DNA from: Aminivibrio sp.
GTDB taxonomy: Bacteria; Synergistota; Synergistia; Synergistales; Aminobacteriaceae
Length of the DNA stretch: 57,321 bases
Direction: 5' to 3'
NCBI RefSeq assembly: GCF_016756745.1
Contig: NZ_JAESIH010000065.1
Span: forward strand, 1-57,321
Made by a program: the position numbers and the translations under genes
Notes under the pieces: generated by a model
Database searches by the model: none
Told to the model about the DNA's origin: nothing
Seen by the model: the letters and a program-made list of their open reading frames with translations, nothing else
Part shown: positions 43,022 to 51,740 of the stretch, in pieces
How the letters are laid out: each line of letters opens with the position of its first letter
Position numbering within the stretch: position 1 is the stretch's first letter

Positions 43022-43235
43022 GCGGGGCGGCGAAGTCTTCCTGCGCTCATCCTTCGGGCCTCCCGGCGGAGGAAAATCTCCGTCCCCCAGGTGGTACCGC
43101 TATCCTTTCATGGACGAGGAAGAGCCCTTTTTCCGGCATAAAAATGTGCAACGTAACCGGAACATCCCGGAAACTTTTCCGTTACGAATTTCCTCTACAC
43201 TTGGTTCAAAAAGACAGCATTTTAGGAGGAAGCCG

Positions 43236-44387
43236 ATGCTGATAGCGTATGCCACAGCCGGAAACGGGCACAGGTCGGCCGCAGCGGCCATAGCCGAGAG
43301 TGTCCATGCTGCAGGAAGAATTGGAGTTTTGGTCGATGTTCTCGATTTTTGCGACCCTGTGTTTCGTTTATGTTATTCCGACGTGTACCAGATGGCCGGC
43401 AAACACTCCCACGGAATTTGCGGAGCGATGTACAGGCTCACCGATATTCACCCCGACAAGAGTCCCATCGTCAGGATGATCGACAGGATCAGCCTGAACA
43501 GAACACGACCTTTCGCCGATTTCATAAAAAAGACCACTCCCGAAGCCTTTGTAGCCACTCACTTTCTGCCGATGTCCATTGCCGCCCGGATGAAAAAACA
43601 CGGCCTGTACAGCGGCCCGTTGTTCGCCGTCATCACGGACTATGATCTTCATCACTTGTGGTTTTCCGAAGAGGTCGATTGTTACTTCGCCGGAAGCGGG
43701 GAAATCGTGAACAGGCTTACCGGTATGGGTGTTCCTCCCGAAAGGATTGTGCTCTCGGGGATACCCGTCAGGAGAAAGATTGCCGAAGCGGCTCACGGCA
43801 TGGCCAGGCCGGCAGGCTCCTCTCTTTCCGTTCTCTTTCTGGCGAGCTCCATAGCGGACGACAAGGCAGTTCAGATCGTGGACCTTCTTCTTTCTCTTCC
43901 CGGGGAATTGAACCTTAAAGTCATCTGCGGAAGGAACAGAAGCCTCCTGAAAACGCTTGAAAAGCACCCGCTCCTGGGGAAAGCAGGCTTTGAAGCGCTC
44001 GGTTTCACTGAAGACATCCATCGTCATTACGCTGAAGCCGATCTGCTTGTTACCAAGCCTGGAGGTTTGACGGTCGCCGAAGCCCTCTGCTTCGGCCTGC
44101 CCATGATTTTCGTTTATCCCATACCGTTTCAGGAGACCAGAAATGCGGAGTTCATCCAGAAGCAGGGAGGTGGCTGGGCCGTTTCGGACCTGGTTTCCCT
44201 CGGCCGAATGGTGCGCCTCCTGTCGTGCGAAAGGGGCCTCCTGGCGAAGGCCGGAACGGCCTGTTCAAGGATTGCGCGTCCAGGAGCGGCAAAGATCATC
44301 GCCGATGAGGTGGCAAGAAGATCGTTCCACTCCGCCGGCTGCGGATGTGATGCCGATTCCGTCCTTCAGGCGACGGGGACACGGTGA
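43236..44387 (+). CDS. Glycosyltransferase of the MGDG synthase / UgtP (GT28) type
   Basis: A 383-residue protein. N-terminal glycolipid-acceptor domain starts MLIAYATAGNGHRSAAAAIAES and includes VATHFLPMSIAARMKK; the C-terminal GT-B half has GFTEDIHRHYAEADLLVTKPGGLTVAEAL and PMIFVYPIPFQETRNAEF, the sugar-nucleotide site of MurG/MGDG synthases. ATG 43236 follows TAGGAGGA; upstream in-frame sequence is not coding-like. Probably adds sugars to diacylglycerol or another lipid at the inner membrane. Its stop overlaps the start of a metallophosphatase gene by 4 bp. Confidence 0.85.
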   Translation: MLIAYATAGNGHRSAAAAIAESVHAAGRIGVLVDVLDFCDPVFRLCYSDVYQMAGKHSHGICGAMYRLTDIHPDKSPIVRMIDRISLNRTRPFADFIKKTTPEAFVATHFLPMSIAARMKKHGLYSGPLFAVITDYDLHHLWFSEEVDCYFAGSGEIVNRLTGMGVPPERIVLSGIPVRRKIAEAAHGMARPAGSSLSVLFLASSIADDKAVQIVDLLLSLPGELNLKVICGRNRSLLKTLEKHPLLGKAGFEALGFTEDIHRHYAEADLLVTKPGGLTVAEALCFGLPMIFVYPIPFQETRNAEFIQKQGGGWAVSDLVSLGRMVRLLSCERGLLAKAGTACSRIARPGAAKIIADEVARRSFHSAGCGCDADSVLQATGTR

Positions 44388-45226
44388 CGGCGATGGACTA
44401 TAGAAGCGTGTTCGTATCCGATGTTCACCTGGGGACGCGATGGAGCAAGGCCGAGGAGCTTGCATGCTTTCTTTCCTCGATCAGGTGCGAAAAACTCTTC
44501 CTGGTGGGGGACATCATCGATGGCTGGAAGCTCAGGAACAATCCCCGCTGGCCCCGGTCCCACAATCTTGTGATCCGGAAAATACTCAAGATGGCGAAGA
44601 AAACGGAAATTTTTTATATCACGGGCAATCATGACGAATTCGTGGACGAGTTCGAAGGCTACGATTTCGGCGGCATCAGGATCTGCAAAAGAGCTGTGCA
44701 CATCACTGCGGACCAAAGGCGGTTCATGGTCATTCACGGTGACGAATTCGACGTGGTCGTCAAATACAGGAAATGGCTCGCCCTCCTCGGAGACACGGCC
44801 TATACATTTTCACTGTACCTCAACAATATCCTCACCATGGTGCGCTCCCGGTTGGGACTTCCCTACTGGTCCCTTTCACAGTACCTGAAACACAGGGTGA
44901 AGGACGCTGTGGCCTTCGTGGGGGACTTCGAGGATACATTGCTCGCAGAAACAAGAAGAGAACATCTTCATGGGGTCATCTGCGGGCACATACACCACCC
45001 GGCGATCCGGAACCTGAAAGATGCGGTCTACTGCAACACGGGAGACTGGGTTGAAAGCTGCTCCGCTCTTGTCGAACACCAGGACGGGGCTTTCGGGATC
45101 GTGAGGTGGAACGGGGAGAAAATAATCGAAGATGTGTCCGAAAGGCCAAGACTTCTTCCGGGTGATCCCCCTTCCTCCACTGAGGCGGCACAAGAGAAAA
45201 AGAAAAGCGTTCCTGTGGCTGTATAG
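44384..45226 (+). CDS. LpxH-like metallophosphatase (UDP-2,3-diacylglucosamine diphosphatase family)
   Basis: A 280-residue calcineurin-like phosphoesterase: SVFVSDVHLG, LVGDIIDGW, TGNHDEF, VIHGDEFD and CGHIHHPAI supply the two-metal site. The extended spacing and the YLNNILTMVRSRLGLPYWSLS region resemble LpxH/LpxH2 proteins and a related group acting beside glycosyltransferases. GTG 44384 overlaps the preceding stop (GTGA); ATG 44393 is possible. Coupling to the GT28 enzyme suggests a joint lipid or cell-envelope role; true LpxH activity is not certain. The last about 25 residues are low complexity. Confidence 0.8.
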   Translation: MTAMDYRSVFVSDVHLGTRWSKAEELACFLSSIRCEKLFLVGDIIDGWKLRNNPRWPRSHNLVIRKILKMAKKTEIFYITGNHDEFVDEFEGYDFGGIRICKRAVHITADQRRFMVIHGDEFDVVVKYRKWLALLGDTAYTFSLYLNNILTMVRSRLGLPYWSLSQYLKHRVKDAVAFVGDFEDTLLAETRREHLHGVICGHIHHPAIRNLKDAVYCNTGDWVESCSALVEHQDGAFGIVRWNGEKIIEDVSERPRLLPGDPPSSTEAAQEKKKSVPVAV

Positions 45227-45397
45227 CGGCCTATATCATCGGCTGGTCCGTGACCCGGGACGATCTTGCCCGGTATCCTCACCTGAACATGGCGGAGACC
45301 CCGGAGGCAGATGGCCCCGAAAGCTATCTCCTTGTTCGAAAGAGGATCAGGGGCACGGAAGAAAATATACCGGCGGCCCAAGCGTTCCCCGGTGACA
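45227..45397 (+). pseudogene. Unidentified C-terminal gene fragment running into a repeat element
   Basis: A frame different from the preceding gene reads YIIGWSVTRDDLARYPHL... LLVRKRIRG without a start codon, then enters the repeat copy F, which supplies the stop (TGA at 45404-45406 region). Codon use and composition look coding, so it is probably the tail of a deleted gene. Family not recognised. Confidence 0.35.
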
Positions 45398-45422
45398 CTC
45401 CCCGCTGAGGTGCGGATTTAGG
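45369..45422 (+). repeat. CCTAAATCC-TIR element, copy F (right 54 bp only)
   Basis: Matches the right end of copies C, D and E (CCAAGCGTTCCCCGGTGAC..., GCTGAGGTGCGGATTTAGG). The left part is missing. Confidence 0.8.
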
Positions 45423-45479
45423 CTTCCGAAGAACCAGACGCAGGTGTGGCGGAAAAGTCCGCACAGCGGCGGCATTTTT

Positions 45480-46172
45480 CTATTTCAGCAGAGGGCAGCC
45501 GCAGCGGAAGCAGACGTCGTCTCCGATGTCACATTTCGTGGCACAGGCATTGCAAAAGATGATGCTGTCCCGGGACTTGTCGTATTTCTCGTAAGATTTC
45601 AGCCCGCCGTGGTGCCGTACCCTGTCCCCCACCTGGTAATAGTTGTAGAGGGTGTCGTCGTCGTCCACGACAATGTAGTGCTTCTTTCCGCCGTCGGAGC
45701 GAATCTCCACCGTGTATTCCGTGTAGTTCACCCAGTAGTAGTCGTTCTTGTTGTTGCCCGCGCTCTGTTTGCGCCGCTTCTGCTTCACTTTCTTGTCAGT
45801 GACCACGCCGTCCCAGGTGGTGCTTCTCTTTCTGCCCACAATCTGGAAAAAAGCGATAGCGAGAAACATGCCCCCGATTCCAAGGCCGATGTAGAGGGAC
45901 TCGGGGTTTTCCATGCCCCCCGCTCCGGTCTCTCCGGCGATGTAAAAGCCGGCGACGGCAATGACGGCCAGCCCGCCTGCAAAGATGGAGGACCACCGGT
46001 TGGTGTTCTTCAGGTATTTCTGAAATGCAGGGTCGTAGATCTTTTCCGAGTACCCCACCCGACCGCCTCTTTTTCCATTCCCGAAGACGGCCGGGGCCTC
46101 CTGCTCCTCCCCGCAGGCAGGGCAGAATTTCGCCCCATCCGCCGGATCCGCTCCGCACTTGGAACACTGCAT
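45480..46172 (-). CDS. Double zinc-ribbon membrane protein of unknown function
   Basis: A 230-residue protein. An N-terminal zinc ribbon (CSKCGADPADGAKFCPACG), two membrane helices near residues 63-82 and 91-113 (IFAGGLAVIAVAGFYIAG, GLGIGGMFLAIAFFQIVG), a DUF3592-like beta-rich soluble middle (WVNYTEYTVEIRSDGGKKHYIVVDDDDTL), and a second C-terminal ribbon (CNACATKCDIGDDVCFRCGC). ATG 46172 follows AAAGGGG; the GTG at 46181 overlaps that site. Function unknown. Confidence 0.7.
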   Translation of the reverse strand: MQCSKCGADPADGAKFCPACGEEQEAPAVFGNGKRGGRVGYSEKIYDPAFQKYLKNTNRWSSIFAGGLAVIAVAGFYIAGETGAGGMENPESLYIGLGIGGMFLAIAFFQIVGRKRSTTWDGVVTDKKVKQKRRKQSAGNNKNDYYWVNYTEYTVEIRSDGGKKHYIVVDDDDTLYNYYQVGDRVRHHGGLKSYEKYDKSRDSIIFCNACATKCDIGDDVCFRCGCPLLK

Positions 46173-46779
46173 GAATGCCACCCCTTTCGGTAATGAACTT
46201 CTCAGCTACTGAAAAAACAGGCTTGAAACGTGTCCTCGGATTCCGCCATCCCGAGGAGCGCTTTTGCGGCACTATTTCCGCCATCCCGAGGAGCGCTTTT
46301 GCGGCACTATTCCTGTCATCCTGAGGGCGCTTCTTGCCCGAAGGATCTCGGGGTTGATTTGAAGGTCGTTAAAACCGCGATCCTTCCCTCACCCCGCTCA
46401 TGATACTTCCGATTGTATCATCAATCCTACGCGAAACATTCGTTTTTGTCATGAATCCGCCGGACAGTCTCCACAAGTTTTCCCTCTGCTTCTTTCGTTC
46501 TCTCCTGGCGGATGAGTCCTTCAGCCGGCCGTAGTAGCCGCTCATGTGTGTTTCGAGCACCCGGCACATCTCCTCAACAGGGTATTTCTCGTCAGGACGA
46601 CAGAAAGAATGACGCTCAAACTGCTGCCCGGGATGATATAATACAAATGTTCGATAATGGTAACTTTAGCGAATTGAGAATTTCCTCTTTCCGGAGGGGC
46701 GTCTTCGTGCCCCGGAAAGAGGAACGGAAAAAACAACAGGCAGGCCCCCGGGCTCTGTGCTTCGCAGGAGGGTTATAAA
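46173..46779. other. 600-bp gene-free stretch with a 35-bp tandem repeat
   Basis: A perfect 35-bp direct tandem repeat (unit begins TTCCGCCATCCCGAGGAGCG) occupies 46241-46275 and 46276-46310, followed by a related CATCCTGAGGGCGC...GCCCGAAGGATCTCGG stretch of the kind often dispersed in bacterial genomes. A 66-codon minus-strand frame at 46369-46569 has no recognisable family. TATAAT at 46634-46639 may belong to the promoter of the next gene. Confidence 0.6.
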
Positions 46780-47961
46780 TTGAGACTCATAGGAATACTG
46801 ATCACCGTCACGCTGGCAGCGCACTACTCCTATATCTATGTCAGGCTGCGCAACGCCGTCGGACCGGGATGGAAATGGACGGTCCTGTACGCGGCCTTCG
46901 CGCTCTTCCTTGTTTTCGGGTCACGAGCGCTCTGGCAGGTGGACCTGGGGGATTATCCCGAATTTCGGAAGGTGCTGTCCTATTCCGTCTATATGGGACT
47001 GGCCTTCTTCTTCATCCTTTTCACGGCCTTCGTCGCTATCGACATGGTACGGTTTCTGGCGTGGCTGGCCGACACCCTGTTCTCCACGGACCTGAGAGGG
47101 CTGCTTCCCTCACCGAGGGGCCGGGCATGGGCGGCGGTGGGGTTCGCTCTTCTGGTTTGCGCCTACGGATGGTTTGAAGCCCTCAACGTGCAGCCGAGAC
47201 ACGTCACCATCGAAACGAAAAGGCTTCCGGCAGGAACGGACCGGATCCGCATCGCCCAGATAACCGATGTTCACCTGGGATGGATCATCCAGGAGAAACG
47301 GCTCGACCGCATCCTCTCCGTGGTCCGGGCGGCGGAACCGGACCTGGTGGTCAGCACCGGGGATCTCGTGGACGACAATATGGAGTTTCGCGACGAGGAG
47401 ATCGCGCTCTTCAGGGGGTTGATCCCGCCCCTCGGCATCTATGCCGTCACCGGCAACCATGAGTACCACGCGGGCGTCAGGCAGGCCGTGGAATTCAACG
47501 AGCGGGCCGGGATGAAAGTGCTGCGGAACAAATACCATTCCGTCGGCGGACTGGTCCTCGTCGGCATGGATGATCCTTCGGCCCGGCATTACGGCGAGGC
47601 CGCCCCGCCGGAACAGGCCATTCTGGCCTCCCTGCCCGGCGACCGCTTCGTGGTGCTGCTGAAACACCAGCCGAAGGTGGAGCCGGAATCGGTGGGGCTC
47701 TTTGACCTCCAGCTCTCGGGACACACCCACGGAGGGCAGATCTGGCCCTTCTACTGGCTCACCCGCATGGTGTACGAATACCGTCCCGGACTGCGGACCC
47801 TGACCCCCTCTTCCAGGGGTGGAGAGGCCTATGCCGCTGAAAATTCCAGGGAGAGTTCCATCTACGTCAGCAATGGAGCGGGAACCTGGGGACCGCCGCT
47901 TCGGTTCTTCGCTCCGCCCGAAGTGACGATTTTCGACATCGTCAGAAAAAACGGGAGCTGA
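46780..47961 (+). CDS. Membrane-anchored metallophosphoesterase (YaeI/YkuE-like)
   Basis: A 393-residue protein with about four N-terminal membrane helices (residues about 3-125), then a calcineurin-like domain: ITDVHLGWI, STGDLVDDN, TGNHEYHAG, LKHQPKVEP and LSGHTHGGQIWP. The start is TTG 46780 with GCAGGAGGG upstream. Relatives dephosphorylate membrane-associated substrates (YkuE acts near the cell wall; YaeI-like proteins on lipids). No operon partner; the specific substrate is unknown. Confidence 0.85.
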   Translation: MRLIGILITVTLAAHYSYIYVRLRNAVGPGWKWTVLYAAFALFLVFGSRALWQVDLGDYPEFRKVLSYSVYMGLAFFFILFTAFVAIDMVRFLAWLADTLFSTDLRGLLPSPRGRAWAAVGFALLVCAYGWFEALNVQPRHVTIETKRLPAGTDRIRIAQITDVHLGWIIQEKRLDRILSVVRAAEPDLVVSTGDLVDDNMEFRDEEIALFRGLIPPLGIYAVTGNHEYHAGVRQAVEFNERAGMKVLRNKYHSVGGLVLVGMDDPSARHYGEAAPPEQAILASLPGDRFVVLLKHQPKVEPESVGLFDLQLSGHTHGGQIWPFYWLTRMVYEYRPGLRTLTPSSRGGEAYAAENSRESSIYVSNGAGTWGPPLRFFAPPEVTIFDIVRKNGS

Positions 47962-48014
47962 CGGGGAAAAATCCCTTTCAGCCCCGTTTGCGCTGCAGAT
48001 GATGAGGCGGTTTT

Positions 48015-48329
48015 CTACTTCTCCTCCATGAGCTCGATGATGGCGCCATCCTTCCGGACGAAGCAGAGCCGGCAGGCGCCTCCATCCATCTTCGGGACGA
48101 TGATCTCGTCGGCCGGGGCTGCGCACTTCTCGATGGAATCGATCTTCGCAGCCACGGGAACGTCGTGGCGCATAGTCTCGGGGAAGACCGTCCCGGGAAG
48201 GAAACGGGCGTATTCCATGGCGAAGGGTGACTTTTCCGGCGGGGTGACATAGACCTCCCCTCCGGGGACGTACGTCTCACCCTCTTTGCTCTGGGTGGTG
48301 GGGATGCCGATATGGACGATCTCGAACAT
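48015..48329 (-). CDS. Conserved small protein, VOC/glyoxalase-like
   Basis: A 104-residue protein beginning MFEIVHIGIPTTQSKEGETY and ending LCFVRKDGAIIELMEE, a beta-alpha pattern and ending like one half of a vicinal-oxygen-chelate fold, though metal ligands are not obvious. ATG 48329 is preceded by GGGGAGAG, of which the GGGG comes from the end of repeat copy G. Divergent from another VOC-like gene. Function unknown. Confidence 0.55.
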   Translation of the reverse strand: MFEIVHIGIPTTQSKEGETYVPGGEVYVTPPEKSPFAMEYARFLPGTVFPETMRHDVPVAAKIDSIEKCAAPADEIIVPKMDGGACRLCFVRKDGAIIELMEEK

Positions 48330-48340
48330 GGTATCTCTCC

Positions 48341-48417
48341 CCTAAATCCGCACCCTAAAAAATAAAAAACCTCTCTGGACTGTTCGTAGAACAAGGGAAC
48401 GAACCTGCGGATTTAGA
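48341..48417. repeat. Short, atypical CCTAAATCC-TIR element, copy G (77 bp)
   Basis: CCTAAATCCGCA at the left and CCTGCGGATTTAGA at the right enclose 50 bp that do not match the interior of any other copy (AT-rich, with CCCTAAAAAATAAAAAACC). No target duplication. Either a deletion derivative or a different family member sharing only the ends. Confidence 0.7.
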
Positions 48418-48525
48418 CTGCCCTTCCCGGCCATTGAAGAAAATCTGTTTACAGGAGAAAATAGCGGAGGGACAGGGCCGGATTTCGGCTGCCTGTCCCT
48501 CTATTTCAACCAGGAGGTATTCGTC

Positions 48526-49167
48526 ATGGGCTGCATTCTGGATCATATCGCCGTTGCGGCGCCCACTCTCGAAGCGGGAGCCGCCTTTGTCACGAAAACT
48601 TTGGGTGTCTCACCCCAGGCAGGGGGCGAGCATCCCCGCATGGGAACCCACAATCTGCTTCTGCGTCTGGGCGACCTGGTGTACCTCGAGGTCATAGCGG
48701 CAAACCCGGCGGCCCCGGCCCCGGGTCGCCCCCGATGGTTCGCCCTGGATTCCCTTCCCGGGAACGCCGTCCCCTTCCTCGCCGCGTGGGTGGCCCGGAC
48801 CGAAGACATCCGGACCTGGGCGGAAAAGTCACCGGAGCCCCTGGGGCCGGTGGAATCCATGTCCCGGGGGACGCTGCAATGGCTCATCACCATCCCCGAA
48901 GACGGTTCTCTCCCGCTTGGAACGGGCCCCGCCCTCATCCAGTGGCAGCCCGGAGTTCATCCAGCGTCGAAGCTCCAGGACCATGGACTTCACCTCGTCG
49001 GACTGGACATCCATCACCCCGATCCGAAGCGGGTTTCCCGGCTGCTGGAATCCCTGGCCATGGAAGGCCCCTTGTCGGTGAAGTCCCTTCCCGGAGGAGC
49101 GGCCCCATACCTGGAGGCCCGCATCGAGACCCCCCGGGGCGTCCGGGTTCTCCGGTCGGCCGAGTAG
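48526..49167 (+). CDS. VOC superfamily protein (glyoxalase-like domain)
   Basis: A 213-residue protein with DHIAVAAPTLEAGAAFVTKTLG at the start, GTHNLLLRLGDLVYLEVIA and a second half beginning GLHLVGLDIHHPDPKRV, consistent with the Glyoxalase_3-like group. Potential metal ligands are His7, Glu56 and His near 161. ATG 48526 follows AGGAGG. It precedes the carboxypeptidase gene by 15 bp, so the two are probably cotranscribed. Substrate unknown. Confidence 0.78.
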   Translation: MGCILDHIAVAAPTLEAGAAFVTKTLGVSPQAGGEHPRMGTHNLLLRLGDLVYLEVIAANPAAPAPGRPRWFALDSLPGNAVPFLAAWVARTEDIRTWAEKSPEPLGPVESMSRGTLQWLITIPEDGSLPLGTGPALIQWQPGVHPASKLQDHGLHLVGLDIHHPDPKRVSRLLESLAMEGPLSVKSLPGGAAPYLEARIETPRGVRVLRSAE

Positions 49168-49182
49168 GGAGGGAAGCCCTTC

Positions 49183-50688
49183 ATGGCCGGCATGGAAAAA
49201 AAGCTGGAGGAGCTGAAAGCACGGCTCCGTGAAGTGAACGACCTGAACAACGCCGGGGCGGTGCTTTACTGGGACCAGGCCACGTACATGCCTCCCGGCG
49301 GGGCGGAGGCCCGGGGGCGCCAGATGGCCACGCTGGCCAGGATCGCCCAGGAGAGGTTCACCGCCCCTGAAGTGGGCAGGCTGATCGACGATCTGCTCCC
49401 CTACGCAGGAAGCCTTCCCCCCGATTCGGATGACGGCTGCCTGGTCCGGGCGGCGGACCGGGAATACCGAAAGGCCGTCCGGGTGCCTGCGGATTTCCTG
49501 GCGGCTTTCTCGGAGCATTCCGCCCTTTCCTACCAAGTGTGGACCGAAGCCCGTTCCGCCGACGATTTCAAAAGAATTCTTCCCCTGCTGGAGAAGACCC
49601 TGGACCTGAGCCGCCGCCTGGCGGACTTTTTCCCGGGATATGACCACATCGCAGACCCGCTCATCGACTTTTCCGACTACGGCATGAAGGCGGGAAGCGT
49701 CAGGAAGGTCTTCGGGGAGCTCAGGGAACAGCTCGTGCCGCTGGTGCGGGCAGCCGCGTCCCGTCAAGCGGCCGATGATTCGTGCCTGAAGGGACATTTC
49801 CCCAAAGACCGGCAGCTCGACTTCGGGAAGATGGTCATCGGGATGTTCGGCTACGATTTCGCCCGGGGTCGGCAGGATTTGACCCACCATCCCTTTGAGA
49901 CGCGGTTTTCCGTGGGGGACGTGCGCATCACCACCCGGATCGACGAAGGGGACTTCGCCTGCGGTTTCTTCTCCACCACCCACGAGTCGGGGCACGCCCT
50001 GTACGAGCAGGGGGTGGACCCCGCCCTGGAGGGAACCCTCCTGGCGGAGGGGACCAGCTCCGGGGTGCACGAGTCCCAGTCCCGCACGTGGGAAAACCTG
50101 GTTTCCCGGAGCATGCCCTTCTGGGAGCACTTCTACCCGGAACTGCAGAAAGTCTTTCCGGACCGCCTGGGGACCGTTCCCCTGGAGACCTTCTACCGGG
50201 CGGTGAACAGGGTGGAACCATCCCTCATCCGCACCGAGGCCGACGAGCTGACCTACAACCTCCACGTCATGATCCGCTTCGAGCTGGAGCTGAAGATGCT
50301 GGAGGGAAGACTCGAAGTGAAGGACCTTCCGGAGGCGTGGAACGCCGCCTACCAGGAGAATCTCGGGATCGCCCCGGAGAACGATGCCGACGGCTGCCTG
50401 CAGGACGTCCACTGGTTCGGCGGACATATCGGCGGGGCCTTCCAGGGGTACACCCTGGGAAACATCCTCTCCGCCCAGTTTTTCGCGGAGGCCCTGAAGG
50501 CCCTCCCCGGGATTCATGACGACATGCGCCGGGGCAGCTTTTCAGCCCTTCACGGATGGCTGCGGGAGAATATCTACCGCCACGGCAGCAAGTACACCGC
50601 CCCCGAGCTGATCGAACGGGTCACGGGCAGGGGACTGGACATCGGGCCGTACATCCGGTACCTGCGGGAAAAGTACGGAGAACTCTAA
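49183..50688 (+). CDS. M32 family metallocarboxypeptidase
   Basis: A 501-residue zinc carboxypeptidase of the thermostable carboxypeptidase 1 type. The zinc motif HESGH is at residues 267-271 (STTHESGHALYEQG), with HESQSRTWENLV downstream supplying the third ligand, and the family-typical YWDQATYMPPGG at the N-terminus and FGGHIGGAFQGYTLGNI near the end. It removes C-terminal amino acids from peptides in the cytosol, fitting a peptide/amino acid fermenter. ATG 49183 follows GGGAGGGAAG. A terminator hairpin follows. Confidence 0.93.
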   Translation: MAGMEKKLEELKARLREVNDLNNAGAVLYWDQATYMPPGGAEARGRQMATLARIAQERFTAPEVGRLIDDLLPYAGSLPPDSDDGCLVRAADREYRKAVRVPADFLAAFSEHSALSYQVWTEARSADDFKRILPLLEKTLDLSRRLADFFPGYDHIADPLIDFSDYGMKAGSVRKVFGELREQLVPLVRAAASRQAADDSCLKGHFPKDRQLDFGKMVIGMFGYDFARGRQDLTHHPFETRFSVGDVRITTRIDEGDFACGFFSTTHESGHALYEQGVDPALEGTLLAEGTSSGVHESQSRTWENLVSRSMPFWEHFYPELQKVFPDRLGTVPLETFYRAVNRVEPSLIRTEADELTYNLHVMIRFELELKMLEGRLEVKDLPEAWNAAYQENLGIAPENDADGCLQDVHWFGGHIGGAFQGYTLGNILSAQFFAEALKALPGIHDDMRRGSFSALHGWLRENIYRHGSKYTAPELIERVTGRGLDIGPYIRYLREKYGEL

Positions 50689-50723
50689 GGCCCCGGGAAC
50701 CGACACACCCCCGGTATTTTATT

Positions 50724-50764
50724 CCCCCCTCGGCGGAGAAGCATCCCGCCGGGGGTTTTCTTTT
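50724..50764 (+). terminator. Terminator of the carboxypeptidase gene
   Basis: CCCCCCTCGGCGG (50724-50736) pairs with CCGCCGGGGG (50747-50755), followed by TTTTCTTTT. Confidence 0.65.
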
Positions 50765-50862
50765 CCGGGAGCAGTGCCTAAAATGTCAGAAAGACCTAAA
50801 AATCCATTCTCATGGGAGGTGAATTCCACGTAATTCTATAATAATACAACTTTTAATTGGTC

Positions 50863-50890
50863 TTGTCATATTGACATTTCGTAGTATTAT
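50863..50890 (+). promoter_or_regulatory. Promoter and overlapping palindrome upstream of etfB
   Basis: TTGTCA (50863-50868), 16-bp spacer, TATTAT (50885-50890). The -35 box overlaps an inverted repeat TGTCA-TAT-TGACA (50864-50876), a shape that GntR/FCD regulators often bind. The 130 bp before it are AT-rich and hold no gene. Confidence 0.45.
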
Positions 50891-50930
50891 GCTTTTTTAT
50901 TCGCTTTTTATTTTGACAGGAGGTGCGGCC

Positions 50931-51728
50931 GTGCGGATCGGTGTGCTGGTGAAGCAGGTTCCCGCGACGGAAAACGTCAGGATCGACGAAGAGACGGGAA
51001 CCATGGTGCGGGAAGGCGTAGAGGCGGAGCTGAACCCTCTCGACCTTCACGCCGTGGAGGAGGCGGTCAGGCTGAAGGACCGCCTCGGAGAAGGGACGGA
51101 GATCACGGTGATCTCCATGGGTCCCCCCCAGGCCCAAAAAGCGGTGCGGGCCGCCATCGCCATGGGGTGCGACAGGGGGCTGCTGCTCTCCGACAGGCGG
51201 TTCGCCGGGTCCGATACCCTGGCCACCGCCAGGACCCTCGCTGCGGGAGTGAAAAAGGCAGGGGGCTTCGACCTCCTGCTCTCGGGCGAACGGGCCACCG
51301 ACGGCGAGACGGGGCAGGTCGGCCCCGCCGTCGGGCAGATCCTCGGGCTGTCGGTGCTCACCTTCGTGAGCGCCGTAGAATCGGCCGGAAAGGGCTCCCT
51401 TGTGGTCCGCCGGGCAGTGGAGGGAGGGCACGAGCGGGTCGAGGCTCCTCTTCCCGCCATGCTCTCGGTGGTGAAGGAGATCAACACTCCCCGGCTGTGC
51501 ACCCTGGGAGGAAAGATCCGGGCGAAGAAGACGGAGATCCCCGTTCTCGGGGCGGACGATCTTCCCCTTCCCGCGGAGCATCTCGGCCTTTTGGGCTCGC
51601 CGACAAAAGTGGTGAAGGTCTCCTATCCCCAGATCACCCGGTCGGGAAAAAAAGTATCCGCAGCAGACAGCGTGGACGGCGCCGTAGAGGAGATCCTCAG
51701 CGTGCTCCGGGGCTGCGGGATCGTGTAG
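50931..51728 (+). CDS. etfB: Electron transfer flavoprotein beta subunit
   Basis: A 265-residue protein. GTG 50931 follows AGGAGG; earlier in-frame codons encode a hydrophobic stretch that is really the promoter region. Family marks: RIGVLVKQVPATENVRID, LNPLDLHAVEEAVRLKD, ISMGPPQAQKAVRAAIAMGCD and GERATDGETGQVGP. It binds AMP or FAD and pairs with EtfA. It is followed by etfA and an FAD-linked oxidase gene in one operon, pointing to a dedicated ETF for a lactate- or glycolate-type dehydrogenase. Confidence 0.92.
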   Translation: MRIGVLVKQVPATENVRIDEETGTMVREGVEAELNPLDLHAVEEAVRLKDRLGEGTEITVISMGPPQAQKAVRAAIAMGCDRGLLLSDRRFAGSDTLATARTLAAGVKKAGGFDLLLSGERATDGETGQVGPAVGQILGLSVLTFVSAVESAGKGSLVVRRAVEGGHERVEAPLPAMLSVVKEINTPRLCTLGGKIRAKKTEIPVLGADDLPLPAEHLGLLGSPTKVVKVSYPQITRSGKKVSAADSVDGAVEEILSVLRGCGIV

Positions 51729-51740
51729 GAGGAAACCGCC

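Noticed and set aside
46369-46569. 66-codon minus-strand frame in the 46.2-46.8 kb gap as a gene
   Set aside because: No ribosome site, no recognisable family, and overlaps a likely promoter region of the phosphoesterase gene.
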